Assembly (NCBI GenBank): GCA_023375675.1
Contig: JALQBC010000026.1
Coordinates: forward strand, 124,001-188,000
Direction: 5' to 3'
DNA from: Cytospora piceicola
Lineage: Eukaryota; Ascomycota; Sordariomycetes; Diaporthales; Cytosporaceae
DNA length: 64,000 nt
The notes beneath the pieces were generated by a model. That model was not told the DNA's origin, made no database searches, and was given only the letters and a program-made list of their open reading frames with translations. This document shows positions 22,263 to 32,360 of this stretch, piece after piece. Numbering within the stretch: the first letter of the stretch is position 1; every line of letters starts with the position of its first letter. Made by a program: the position numbers and the translations under genes.

Positions 22263-23222
22263 GATGACTGATGGTCAAGGTCGGGGGGTGCGTTTGAGTG
22301 TCGTTATGATGGGAGACCGAGGAGTTGGATCGTATGCTGGGGCACGATAGGTGAAACACAAGGTGTGCACATGTTGAGTCCGTATTAGAGCTGTAGAATG
22401 AATCGGAATGGCGACACCGAAGAAAGACGACGGGATCCAGCCCTGTGTGCTCTTAGACTAGAAAAGGAAGAGCAAGGCCGTTCGCTGTCTGGATACAGAA
22501 ACGTTGAGACATGTAGTGTGTGTTTGTACAGTAACATACTACACGGTGAGACGGTAGATATGTGGCTGTCCGAGCGACGTCACGTCGGTGGATGCTGCTG
22601 ATAGAGCTCCTTATCGGCACGTGCTCAATAGCCTGCTCTGGCATGTGATCCCCCCCATGGCCTCACGCCCGCAGGAACGGAACGCTCCCCTGGAAAACGC
22701 GTGGTTGGGGCGTGTTTTTCATTGGTCTCTTTGGTACATAGCTGGGAACTTCATATTAATGCTCGTTCAGGGTATCGGATAGTCCCAGCCCAAGCCATTC
22801 CTCTCCCTCGTGGAATCTCATAATCTTCGTGAGTCGTAAAAGTAGGAGTGCAGTCTCGAGACAGCGGAGAAATCGAACAGAACATCAGCTTCGAGGGCCC
22901 AGTATTCGTAGTCTGTATCCGTATCATGATTCCTGCAATCAGTCAGATGGTCCTGTAGCTACGAGCTCCATTTCGGCAGTGGCCATACCGTAAATCTTAA
23001 TCTTCTGAAAGGATACGCGAATGGCAACCTCAACCTCCTGTGGCCGTTGCTTTCTAGCGCCCTGCTGCTGGTCTTGTGTCTAAAACCGTTTGCTAGGGCA
23101 TTGAACGGCTGTGATGGTTCAAGGAGATTCATGTGTGCTAACGCTATGGGGTTCCTTGGCCTGTTGCTGGCCGCACCCACTCAAACTCTAGAGACACAGT
23201 TAGTAAAGCAAACCTCTGAGGG
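22263..23222. other. Intergenic region
   Basis: About 960 bp between the 5' end of the unknown low-complexity gene and the 3' end of APC11. No gene or repeat recognised. Confidence 0.5.
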
Positions 23223-23607
23223 CTACTGGAAAGCGGTCTCCATACTCTGACGGCACATCGGGCACTGTCCTTTTGAGGATTCTTGTCTGATCCACTGGGT
23301 AATGCAGTGCTGGAAAATGGTCAGTTCGGAGCCACGAGGTCAGCGGCAGAGGAGGCGGAAGAACCAACTTGATGGAAGTTGTGGCCGCATATACCAGACA
23401 CTGGCGAGGCTGTTAGTCTATTGATGACTCTGGCTCCCATGGGTTTATGCAAATGGATGACTTACATAGAGCACAATCATCTCCGGGAAATCTGCAAGAA
23501 GGACATGAGCCATCAAAGTGAATCTGGCAGATACCACAGACATCATCATCGGGAATGTCCCATCGCCATGTTGCGACGGCTGCCCACTTCTTGATCTTGA
23601 CCTTCAT
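23223..23607 (-). CDS. apc11: Anaphase-promoting complex subunit 11 (RING-H2)
   Basis: Exons 23466..23607, 23369..23400 and 23223..23309 (minus strand) encode 86 aa, close to the 84 aa of human APC11. APC11 is the catalytic RING subunit of the anaphase-promoting complex, bringing the E2 to cyclin and securin substrates (family knowledge). The sequence shows the signature MKVKIKKWAAVATWRWDI, then CGICQIHFDGSCPSC, FPGDDCALLSG, CGHNFHQHC and KGQCPMCRQ, which supply the RING-H2 and extra zinc ligands in order. Exon 2 is only 32 nt. The second intron starts with GTTGGT, a weak but usable donor, and has CTGAC–TTTTCCAG at its 3' end. The gene was missed by simple ORF reading because each exon is short. 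A CTTGT pentamer repeat lies just before the start codon. Confidence 0.95.
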
Positions 23608-23623
23608 GGCTGTGGGAAATCAA

Positions 23624-23655
23624 CACAAGACAAGACAAGACAAGACAAGACAAGA
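23624..23655. repeat. ACAAG pentanucleotide microsatellite in the APC11 leader
   Basis: About six consecutive ACAAG units (CTTGT on the coding strand of apc11), ending 17 bp upstream of the apc11 ATG. A CCCACAG just before the ATG could be a 5'-UTR splice acceptor. Confidence 0.7.
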
Positions 23656-23907
23656 GGAGACAAGGCCGGGCAATGTGAATTTATGGCAGGTCAAAGGCAG
23701 TTATGTAACAAAGACAATCAAGGGATCCACGGGTGTTGGTAGAGATGAAGGAGTGTTGTTTCTTGTGTCCCACGATCACATGAATGAATGCTCATCGACA
23801 CACCCGAAAATGTACTGAATAAGGAAGGGGGGGGAGGCAACATGGAGAGGGTCTGCAATTGGGGTTTGCAATTGGGGTTTGCATGTGGAGTAAAGTACCT
23901 AAGTAAG

Positions 23908-24136
23908 TACAGGTCGCCGGGGTAATAAATGTTAGTTCGAGACCGTACTGACAAGGGGTCCTGTATTGTACTGCTTCTCGCAACTTCTATGTGAGGGTAC
24001 TTTACAGGTCAACCTGCAGAGCTCACCTGCAACTGATCCTTCCAATCAATGAGTCTCTTTATGGCCAGAGTGGAGTGGTTCCAGTAAATCCACTGGTACG
24101 GTCACGAACTAACCTTTATTACCCCGGCGACCTGTA
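23908..24136. mobile_element. MITE-like fold-back element with TA target duplication
   Basis: Two 41-bp arms, 23908–23948 and 24096–24136, are inverted repeats with only two mismatches, separated by 147 bp without an ORF. Each arm begins TACAGGTCGCCGGGG when read inward. Taking the outer TA as a duplicated target gives termini CAGG...CCTG flanked by TA, the hallmark of Tc1/mariner-type non-autonomous elements (family knowledge). No RIP-like AT bias is seen, so the copy may be young or present in low number. Confidence 0.7.
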
Positions 24137-24833
24137 TGTATGTATTGTATTGGGGTAGCAATTGGGGTTGCAAACGGAGTTCATTTGGGGTCTGGTGGCC
24201 CAAGCTCCTCTGCCATGCTGCCATACAAACCAACCTTGGGAGCGAAGCAACCCACCTTGGAAGTCACGGATCTTATCTCTTATCGCTTATCAAGTCTCAC
24301 CACCACACCGTTACGACTTAAATCCGTAGTAGCTCCCAAAACGGACTCAAGCTCAAGCAAGCTCAGGACTTCATCTCATCAAACAACCCACCCGACCATC
24401 CATACTGGCTGCCCAGGTGGGTGTGCAAAAGCCCTTGTCCTTATAAACCCCGCCTTCTCTTTTCCTTTTCGATCTTTGACGACACACGAAAATCCCTTTG
24501 AAATTCACTTCATCCTCAAGAACCTCACCTATCATTCGGAAAAGACAAGGGTCATTGGTACTAGTACTAAGTAACTTCTTCGGCATGTACTTGGAGTCCG
24601 CACTCCGTTAACAAAAGCCAAAAGCAGGAGTGGGGACGACCTATTTTATTTCCGGCGGCCTTCCTTATCAGAAGTGACTCCAACCACCACCAAGGAATCA
24701 TTCACGACCGCAATCACGACATCAACCCACCCCTCCTCTCCCTCCGTACTCGGGCACCTCGGCAGACTTTGCCCCTAGAGAGAGAGCGCGTTCAAATAAA
24801 TCACTATTGAACTTTCTCCTCGGCAACGTCAAC
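24137..24833. other. Intergenic/promoter region of the sulfurtransferase gene
   Basis: Pyrimidine- and ACC-rich sequence leading to the ATG at 24834. GCAATTGGGGTTTG-like words near 23856–23882 recur around 24158. No gene recognised. Confidence 0.45.
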
Positions 24834-25925
24834 ATGGCTACTACCGCTATCCTACGCCCTCTCACAAGGGCATCTACTCCTCGTCTGCCATCCCGCCCCT
24901 CCTCATTCTACAACGCCGCCATGGCCTCCCTCTCCCGCCGCTCCTTCTCCTCCTACCTTGTCACCCCCAAGGAGCTCAGCGAGGCCCTCAAGAAGAACGC
25001 CCCGTCCCCCATCAGCACCGACCCGCGCGTCATCCCCCTCTGCGCGTCATGGTTCATGCCCAACGATCCCGAGGGCCGCACCGGCATCCAGGTCTTCCGC
25101 CAGCAGCGCATCCCCAAGGCCCGCTTCTTCGACCTCGACAAGGTCAAGGACAAGCACTCTGAGTACCCACACATGCTCCCCGAGGCCAAGGCCTTCGCCG
25201 GCGCCATGAGCGAGCTGGGCATCCGCCGCGAGGACATCGTGGTCGTCTATGATACCAAGGAGCTGGGCATCTTCAGCGCCCCGAGGGTGGGCTGGACCTT
25301 GAGGGTGTTTGGACACCCCAGGGTGCATGTCCTCAACAACTTCCGCCAGTGGGTCGAGGAGGGCTATCCCACCGAGAGCGGTGAGCTGTATGACGTCGAG
25401 TGTCACCCGTACCCCATCCCCGAGTTGGACTCGGCCAAGGTCGCCAGCTTCGAGGAGGTCAGGGAGGTTGCCCAGGACCACAACAAGGAGGGCGCGGAGG
25501 GCGTGCAGATCATCGACGCCCGAGGCAACGGGCGCTTCACTGGCAAGGACCCGGAGCCGCGGCCTGGTCTGTCGTCTGGCCACATGCCTGGGTCTATCAA
25601 CATCCCGTTCAACGAGGTCCTCGACCCCGAGACCAAGACATACCTGCCAAAGGACGAGCTGAAGAAGCTCTTTGAGTCCAAGGGTGTCGACCCGAGCAAG
25701 CCTGTTATTTCTAGCTGTGGTACCGGTGTGACGGCTGTTGTTATTGAGACGGCCCTGGCCGAGGCTGGATTTGGAACCCCCGAGACCCGCAGAGTCTACG
25801 ATGGCAGCTGGACGTAGGTTTTTACCGCCTTCTATCATTATTATTTCAGGTACTAATATGTCTACAGGGAATGGGCTCAACGAGTCCGGCCGTCCGACTC
25901 GCTGATACGCAAGTCAGACTCTTGA
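24834..25925 (+). CDS. tum1: Thiosulfate/3-mercaptopyruvate sulfurtransferase (tandem rhodanese), mitochondrial
   Basis: Exons 24834..25813 and 25868..25925 encode 345 aa; the 54-nt intron precedes the last 19 residues (EWAQRVRPSDSLIRKSDS). The N-terminus (MATTAILRPLTRASTPRLPS) is basic and Ser/Thr-rich, fitting a mitochondrial presequence; an internal Met at codon 30 could give a cytosolic form. Two rhodanese domains follow: an inactive one (about 50–190) and a catalytic one (about 215–335) with the persulfide-forming loop CGTGVTA starting at C295. Tum1-type enzymes pass sulfur to Uba4/Urm1 for tRNA thiolation and degrade 3-mercaptopyruvate (family knowledge). The CGTGVTA loop resembles that of mercaptopyruvate sulfurtransferases more than CRKGVT of classical rhodanese. 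The symbol is assigned by family and could be a paralogue. Confidence 0.9.
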
Positions 25926-26654
25926 GCGCGTGGGCCCGATCGATAACTGGACTGGATTTGGACCGGATGGCTTGGCGGTTAAGCGGGAAAGCGGTCATGA
26001 AATCGGCGTTAGGATACCCTGCATTTGCTCTTCTTACTCAACTCTTCTCATGGGTTTTATTCGTGTTTTCCCCCAGTACCTGTACGGACCAACGGACGGT
26101 CAAGGTCACGCTCATATGGATGACCCGAAAATTGATGACCTCAAGATGATAGATAATAGCTCTCCCCATGTTGGAAATGAAACGACGTGCCGTCAACGTG
26201 TGCCCCTTGTTATACAAGTTCATCACGCCTGAGAGAGCTTCGGATGGCCTGCTTGAGAGGTTGCTCAAGGACAGGCCTTGCTCGATGTAGAGGCTAGACT
26301 TCTGCCTTCCAGCGTCCCATGTTACTTTGGAGTAAATTCACAGCAAGCTTTTTAGTGAATTGCAAACTCGGGCCTACGTCCTTCCTTTCACACGCGTCAT
26401 CGCCTCAACCGAAAGTCAAACCAAGAACGGTTCTGAACGCGTCAACGCGACCAGATGCTAACCTCACCTCTTTCCACCTCAACCTTCCGCTTCTGCAACG
26501 TCTTAACATCACGCCGTAAACACCAAGTTCCCAACACTGACACCGAGACCCAGCCTCCAAGACATACATCAATTCATTACTTCAACACATCTTAGCTTCG
26601 ACATCACAATTTTCAGATATCCCACCGTCGTGACCAGCTCAAGCAGCCTCGAAC
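25926..26654. other. Intergenic region
   Basis: About 730 bp; the right part, from about 26400, is a CT/CAAC-rich leader of the next gene. No gene recognised. Confidence 0.5.
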
Positions 26655-28739
26655 ATGTCACTGCGCGAATCAGTCTCGAGAAACTCACTGTGCATCGACG
26701 TGCTGGACAGAAAGCGCGAGAAGGCAAAGTTGTGGTATAACTACTACTTCTGCTACCGCCGTAGCTTCAATAAGAAGCTAATCAACTCATGCCCGTGGAA
26801 TACTGTTCTGACCCAATGTATGCCGGTAAGGAGACTTGGCAACGACATGGACCGCGGCGACTCCGATCCGAAGGATCTCGATATGGCACTCGTCTGCTTC
26901 GTAATGAACGACAACAAGTTTCCAACCAATCTCGAAAGGCGCGTTCACCGCCAGCTTAACGGCCAGGTCGTCGAGAACGACTCTCACTCCAAGGGTTCGA
27001 ACCAATGGGGCATTGACCTGTATAACGAGTTGCAGTGGCTCGATGTCGAAGACAAGCAACATGACTTCGTTCTTCTTAGGAACTATGTCAAGCCGATGGG
27101 AGCCAGAGGACCTCGACCGACTGACGAAGAGGATGATTCAGACAGTGGCGGCGACAATGACGCTGCCTCGAGATCCAAGCAAGTTCGAAGCAAGGCTCAA
27201 AGCGGTTCATCCACGTCAGAGCTAGAGGACTCTCTCGCAAACGAGGATGAGGACGAACACGATGATGAAGTCATCGACCCTAGAAACGATCATGGCGAGA
27301 ACTACAATGGTGACGACGACGAAGCCGATGTCACGTACCTCCGCCCCTCGATTCAACCCAAGATACCGTTGCCAGCCACAGCCGTACCTGAGCGGGAGCC
27401 TCATCTTCTAACCCCGAGCACCCACGCGGTCATCACAGCAAGCGAGCTCTCGTCCACCCGCGATACACAGAAGCAGCAGCAGCAGCATGGTCAGGCTCAT
27501 CGTCTCGTGGTGAGACCGCATGGGCTTGGCAAGTATCGAAGTGATGCAGGCCGCGCGACAGCGTCGCCCAGTCCCCACAGCGTCGAGAACGCCTACGAGG
27601 AGGCGGTACATGACAAGAATACCACTAAGCGCATGAGAAGCCTGCAGGAGGATAGCCAAGGCCCAGATGAGCCCATGGCCAAAAGGTCCAGGGTTTCCTC
27701 AGCACCAGCACAGCGCTCGACCGAGGAGGGCGACATTGCAGGCGCCTTCCATCTGCCTCCCGTCATCACTACCGAGCGCTCTGGGAAGGATCAGACTTCG
27801 AGACCTGATCAGCGCTCTCGTAGGCCGGGGCCGAGCAGTCTGCCTCTGCCTCCTATGAGACGCCCTGCTACTCTGGCAGATCCTGAAGCCCCCGCCCAGC
27901 AGCTCGATCAGCTTCCGTCCAAGTCCAGGAGCCAGTTCGACTTCAACGGCACTGCCGATGGCGCTGACGGGAGTGCGTTTGTGGACAGGTTCCAGGATCA
28001 TATGCTTCGATTACACAGCAACGACGGAAGCCAACGAGGCATGAATGGCAAACATCAAGACCACCTGGTTCGAGATGACACGCACAGAACTGGACACAAC
28101 GTATGTGCCGAGACTGCGGGAGACGGGCTCATTCACGATGATGATCAGGGCGATCTGACAACAGTGCAATACGCGCGTGGGGAGCAAATCGGTGCCAGCG
28201 AGGAGACCAAGCCGGTTTCAGAGAAGGTCCTAGACGAAAGATTGTCGACCCATATGCGAGACCTAGAAGTCCAAATCCAGCTGTCAGTCGCCTCTATGGA
28301 GGACAACCTCATCAGAAACATGATGCGGGGGTTGGATGTCATCAAGACTGCTACGATGGCGCTTGGAGGTCCGGTGATCAAGCCCGGCAGCAAGCTCCCC
28401 AATGGGGTCGTCGTGTGGGATGTTCGACTGCTAACGACAGTGTGGAATCCTGAGGATTTTGGGGACTTCTTCTCCGTCGTGGAGGAACAGCGCTGGCATG
28501 AGGATGACAGGGCGTGGATGCTACAAGAGAAATACTTCACTGAGCTTGCACTGGCGCATTCTTGTGGCCCCAAGAGCCTTGCTAGGCTGGCAAGGTCATG
28601 GCAGCTCACGGATTTGAGAGTGGACCTCGAAAAGGACCTTTCTGTGGTTCTGGCTCAGAAGGTCTATATTCGAACTGTCGCCGGAACTTTCGACAAGGAC
28701 CAGATGGAGGGGTTCTTCAAGTCGATCAACGAGGGCTAG
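26655..28739 (+). CDS. Unknown 694-aa acidic, mostly disordered protein
   Basis: A single uninterrupted ORF of 694 codons with a good ATG. I recognise no family. The N-terminal 150 residues look folded (KAKLWYNYYFCYRRSFNKKL, later DLYNELQWLD and HDFVLLRNYVKP). Residues about 160–240 are very acidic (Asp/Glu runs), followed by a poly-Gln tract near 275, and basic/Ser/Pro-rich segments such as KRMRSLQ and AKRSRVSS that could be nuclear localisation signals. A second ordered-looking part spans about 540–694 (helical, with VVWDVRLLTTVWNPEDFGDFF and a C-terminal DKDQMEGFFKSI). No membrane helix or signal peptide. A nuclear scaffold or chromatin-related role is only a guess from composition. Confidence 0.72.
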   Translation: MSLRESVSRNSLCIDVLDRKREKAKLWYNYYFCYRRSFNKKLINSCPWNTVLTQCMPVRRLGNDMDRGDSDPKDLDMALVCFVMNDNKFPTNLERRVHRQLNGQVVENDSHSKGSNQWGIDLYNELQWLDVEDKQHDFVLLRNYVKPMGARGPRPTDEEDDSDSGGDNDAASRSKQVRSKAQSGSSTSELEDSLANEDEDEHDDEVIDPRNDHGENYNGDDDEADVTYLRPSIQPKIPLPATAVPEREPHLLTPSTHAVITASELSSTRDTQKQQQQHGQAHRLVVRPHGLGKYRSDAGRATASPSPHSVENAYEEAVHDKNTTKRMRSLQEDSQGPDEPMAKRSRVSSAPAQRSTEEGDIAGAFHLPPVITTERSGKDQTSRPDQRSRRPGPSSLPLPPMRRPATLADPEAPAQQLDQLPSKSRSQFDFNGTADGADGSAFVDRFQDHMLRLHSNDGSQRGMNGKHQDHLVRDDTHRTGHNVCAETAGDGLIHDDDQGDLTTVQYARGEQIGASEETKPVSEKVLDERLSTHMRDLEVQIQLSVASMEDNLIRNMMRGLDVIKTATMALGGPVIKPGSKLPNGVVVWDVRLLTTVWNPEDFGDFFSVVEEQRWHEDDRAWMLQEKYFTELALAHSCGPKSLARLARSWQLTDLRVDLEKDLSVVLAQKVYIRTVAGTFDKDQMEGFFKSINEG

Positions 28740-29460
28740 TTATGTGTACCTGTAAGGGTCATGGGAGACGAAGTGAAATGGTTGTATCGGTTTAATCACG
28801 GGCTGTCGCTCTGCCCTGTCCAGTTTGAGACGGAGCATGCGCCTGCCGTTGAAGCAGGCGTCCATCAAAGTTCCAGATTCTCATGCCGTTTCCGCTGGAC
28901 AGTTCTTGAAGGTTTGGGAAGCTTGCCACACAGGTTTGTAGTGTCATTTTACAGAAGCAACTTGCAACTGGTGGAGATATGGAGTGTCATTGGTGTCTAG
29001 CGTGGATGGGTCTTTGTATGTATATTGTTGGTATGAACGCAGCACTTGCTTGCTTGTTTACCTTCACAACGGTAAGAGAGTTAGTGCACTCAATGGAAGT
29101 CAGCCTCAGCTACTTAATAATACCCTTAGTAGACAAAGCCTTTCAAAGTACCCAGAAGGAGATGAGGTTTCCATCAAATGGGAGTAAACCATTGCGCTGA
29201 AGCTGCAAGTGAAGTGGTCTACCCTGAGTGGGCTCCCAATCCCAAACATGGAGCAAATACCAAAGCTGTGAGATCTTCACTGTTTGGCTCTTGTTGCAGT
29301 ATCCAACACCAAGACCGCATATTAAGGGGTATGGTCCGCCCTCCCGTGGCAACAACAGCGACGAATACAAATCAGTCAAGTCCCTCTGACTGCGCGGAAC
29401 TCCGCCAAAGATCCTACCAAGAACCACTGATTCCCACCCAAGGAACTGAACCATGTCTGG
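28740..29460. other. Intergenic region
   Basis: About 720 bp downstream of the 694-aa gene without recognised features. Confidence 0.45.
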
Positions 29461-30393
29461 GCAGGTTTCATCTCAGTGGCTCTAGCACATGAGCACATCG
29501 CCAAGATCCCTTTCATCCTAGTGCTGGGTAAGTTGAGAGCAGCACCAGAGACCCCACAGACAGTAGGATCATCTCACATGTCCCCCAAAAGCTGACCATA
29601 TACCCCGAAATCCCAGGAGCCCCCGGCACGGGCAAGGGCACCCTGTGCGGGCGGCTCGCCAACGACGCTGGGATTCGCACCATGTACGTACGGGCCAGAA
29701 TACTCCTTACAGTTCCATCACACCCCGGTTGGCGATCTCCTTTGCCGGATGAAGGACCAAGGGAACCCGCGTCCGAGGTCGCCGAGAAGATCGAGAAGCA
29801 GGTCCTCATGAATGGACGCGAGAACGTCGAGGTCAGCAGGTTGACAGATGTGGCGCGTGAGGTTTTGGGTCGGGCGCACGATGGGCTGATCTTGGACGAT
29901 GTACTACGCGACATGGACCAGTTGCGTGCGTTCAGGGATGTGGTAAGCGCGGCTCTTGTCTTTCTGTACCGTCAACTGAGAAAGAGAGGGAGAGCGTTGA
30001 AGACTGACTTGGAGGGATTCGGCTGTTAGTGCGCAGGCCCTGAATGTGTCATCTCCCTGGGGTGTCCGCGGCAGGTGGCCTTAGAGCGGTACCTGAGCCG
30101 CCACGATGCCGAACGACCTGACGGAGATCTGGATTTGCTCGAGAAGCGCTGGGCCGAAATTAGAGAGAGAACCCTAGATTTCTCGGGTATTACAAGACAT
30201 AGCGTCGTGGTCGTGTCATCGAGGTAAGTTGTACTCATGTCCCTTCCACCCCACTTCAAAGCTATATATATGTGACTGACCGTCCCGCGGACAGGTGGGC
30301 CTCGGATCTGCCAACCGTAGTATCGATGAGAACTACAACGTACTGAAGCAGGGTCTCGTCGAGAGTGCCTTGGCTTGTGGAATTAGCGGCTGA
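29461..30393 (+). pseudogene. Adenylate/UMP-CMP kinase-like (NMP kinase) relic
   Basis: Pieces of a nucleoside monophosphate kinase are present in order: a FILVLG strand (to 29527), an 89-nt intron, the P-loop GAPGTGKGTLCGRLA (from 29617), HTPVGDLL (about 29719), ASEVAEKIEKQ (about 29770), DDVLRDMDQLRAFRD in place of the conserved DGFPRxxDQAxxF (about 29895–29940), CPRQVALERYL with a downstream EKRWAEIRERT block (30060–30180), and NYNVLKQGLVESAL at the end. The pieces cannot be joined in one frame: the P-loop and ASEVAEK parts share a frame, but the GDLL part sits in another behind a possible intron of only 29 nt; the next junction is out of phase; and no in-frame ATG precedes FILVLG. I therefore call it decayed. 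A gene with an unusual structure or sequencing errors is the alternative. Confidence 0.6.
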
Positions 30394-31017
30394 GACCAAG
30401 CGTGCACCGCAGAGTGGGACACCCAGATTGGTCAGGATTGCACGTGTCGAGGAGATGGATGTGCATACACTGCCTCGAGTGTTGGGATAACCTCTTTGAT
30501 TAGGGCATCAAGGGACACGCCGTTCGGAATCAAGGTTGCAGAGAACTGGGGATCAATGCGAACGACAAGTGAGACTTGAACGGTGTGCATGACAAACATT
30601 AACAATCGTGAACTTGGCAGGAAGTTGATCGATATCACAAAGATCTTAGCAACCTTAGCCCTGGCGTCGACTTCAAGTGCGACCGGAAAACACAAGTGGT
30701 CATATGGTACCTTTGCAATGTGGCGGTAGTTTTCGCGCTGTGTTGGTGGATGGGGAGTTCCTCGCTCTACCGTTTACGGCAGCCCGCAGGGCCTCGAGAC
30801 ATTGTCACAGGAGGCAGGGCAGTGAAAGACCATTGGCCCTTTCGAGTTCGATGGTTGTTTCGTTCGCAAACAGCGGACAGTGGAGAGATGAACACAACTC
30901 CCTTCAAAACACACCCCATTAGCCAGCGCCGAAGTGGCTTACTCTTCGCCGAAGCGGCTTACTCTATGCCTAGGTATGCCATCGTTGTCGTTATCCGGTG
31001 GAGCACACGAAGTAGCC
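30394..31017. other. Intergenic region
   Basis: About 620 bp between the kinase relic and the Duc1 3' end. No gene recognised. Confidence 0.45.
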
Positions 31018-32360
31018 TCAGTCAACATCATCCCCCCCGTTCTTCGTTCCATCGTCCTGCTTCGTCAGGTCCACGTCACTGAGGTGTTTCCTTGCCTTCT
31101 CCAGCGCCGCTTCACCGTCGAAATCGGGCTCCTTTGCATCCTCCTCGTTCGCAATAACAGCCTGGTCCTCCACGGCCGCAGGCGCGTGGGTGGTGCGCGC
31201 ACGCGCAGCCTCAGGCTTCAGTGTGCCGTCCTCGTTGACGTCCTCTCTCAAGTACAGAGTGAAGAGGACGACGAGATAGACCTGTTTGGTAGCTCGGTTA
31301 CGGAGAACATATCTGAGCTGATGTGAGCGTTTTTTCCTGTAAAAGAATGAGGCATTCAAGTTAACCAGACTAGTTTCGCGCGCGTTTGAAAAAGGGGGGA
31401 GGGGAGTAAAATAAATGGGGGGAAGAGATGGGGAGTAAATATATGAAGAAAGAAGGTTGTTGAAGGAATAAGGACCAAAGACCAAGGACCAAGGACCAAA
31501 GTTTAGAGAATAAAGACAAAAGGAGGATTCCAATCTCACCTGAGCCCCTGCCCGTCCCAATACTTCATGATGGGCACCGCATACCCGGGCAACCTCAGCG
31601 CGAACTCGCTAAAGTCGAGGTACGCGTTGAAGAAGTCAACGGCGTACGTCCTCCCGTGCTCCCACACCCAGCTGGCCTTGCTGTCCTCCCGCAGGGCCCA
31701 CTTCATGCGCGCCCTGCTGTCGTCCGGCGCGCCCACCCCCCTCCTCCACTCCCCCTCCCCCTCGGCGCCCTCCTCGACCACCAGGCCGCCCCTCGCCTCG
31801 TCGAACGCGCCCGGGCCGACCTGGATCTGGTTGAAGGACGACAGCGCCGGGCCGAAGAGGTACGGGCTGTCGGCGTAGGGGTCGCCGTCCAGGCCCGGGT
31901 CGATCCACCACTTGACGATCTTCATGGCGTAGCTGAACCCCGGGGGCAGCCGGTCGCGGATCGGGTGGTCGAAGTCGTTGCCGAACTGGAGGTCTGTGGC
32001 GGGGATTCCTCCGGGCTCGTCCGAGTCCGAGTCGGATTCATCGTCCTCCTGGGTGTCATCCTCCTTCTCGCCCTTCTCTGCTGCTGGGTTTTGAGGCGAG
32101 GAAGGCTTCTTCGGGGTGAATCGGAAGGCGATGCTGTACTGGTCCTTGTTGGTCTTGTGTGGCTCCTGGTCGAAGTAAGGCGAGGTTGTGGGTGATTTGA
32201 GCGGCAGGCCCTTGTAGTTCTGGATGCGCACGTTGAGGTCGATGTCCATGAGCTCGGTGCTGACCTTGACGGGCGTGGGACTGTTGACGGGGACTTCAGT
32301 GTGGTCATCGAGGTTGTACGTCGGCCCTGCCGTGATCCTGAGGATGTATTTGTCCGACAT
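31018..32360 (-). CDS. duc1: Duc1 / DUF1769 family cortical protein
   Basis: Exons 31540..32360 and 31018..31336 (minus strand) encode 379 aa; the 203-nt intron has GTGAGA and TTTTACAG ends and is in phase. The fungal Duc1 domain (formerly DUF1769, Pfam PF08588) spans most of exon 1 and continues into exon 2: KYILRITAGPTYN at the start, LPPGFSYAMKIVKWWIDPGLDGD and PYLFGPALSSFNQI in the centre, and MKWALREDSKASWVWEHGRTYAVDFFNAYLDF. An acidic insertion (DDTQEDDESDSDSDEP) lies about residues 95–117, and exon 2 encodes a further strand (QVYLVVLFTLYL) plus an acidic, probably disordered tail. In fission yeast Duc1 binds PI(4,5)P2 at the cell cortex near ER–plasma membrane contacts (family knowledge). 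Two telobox decamers lie 330–375 bp upstream. Confidence 0.85.
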
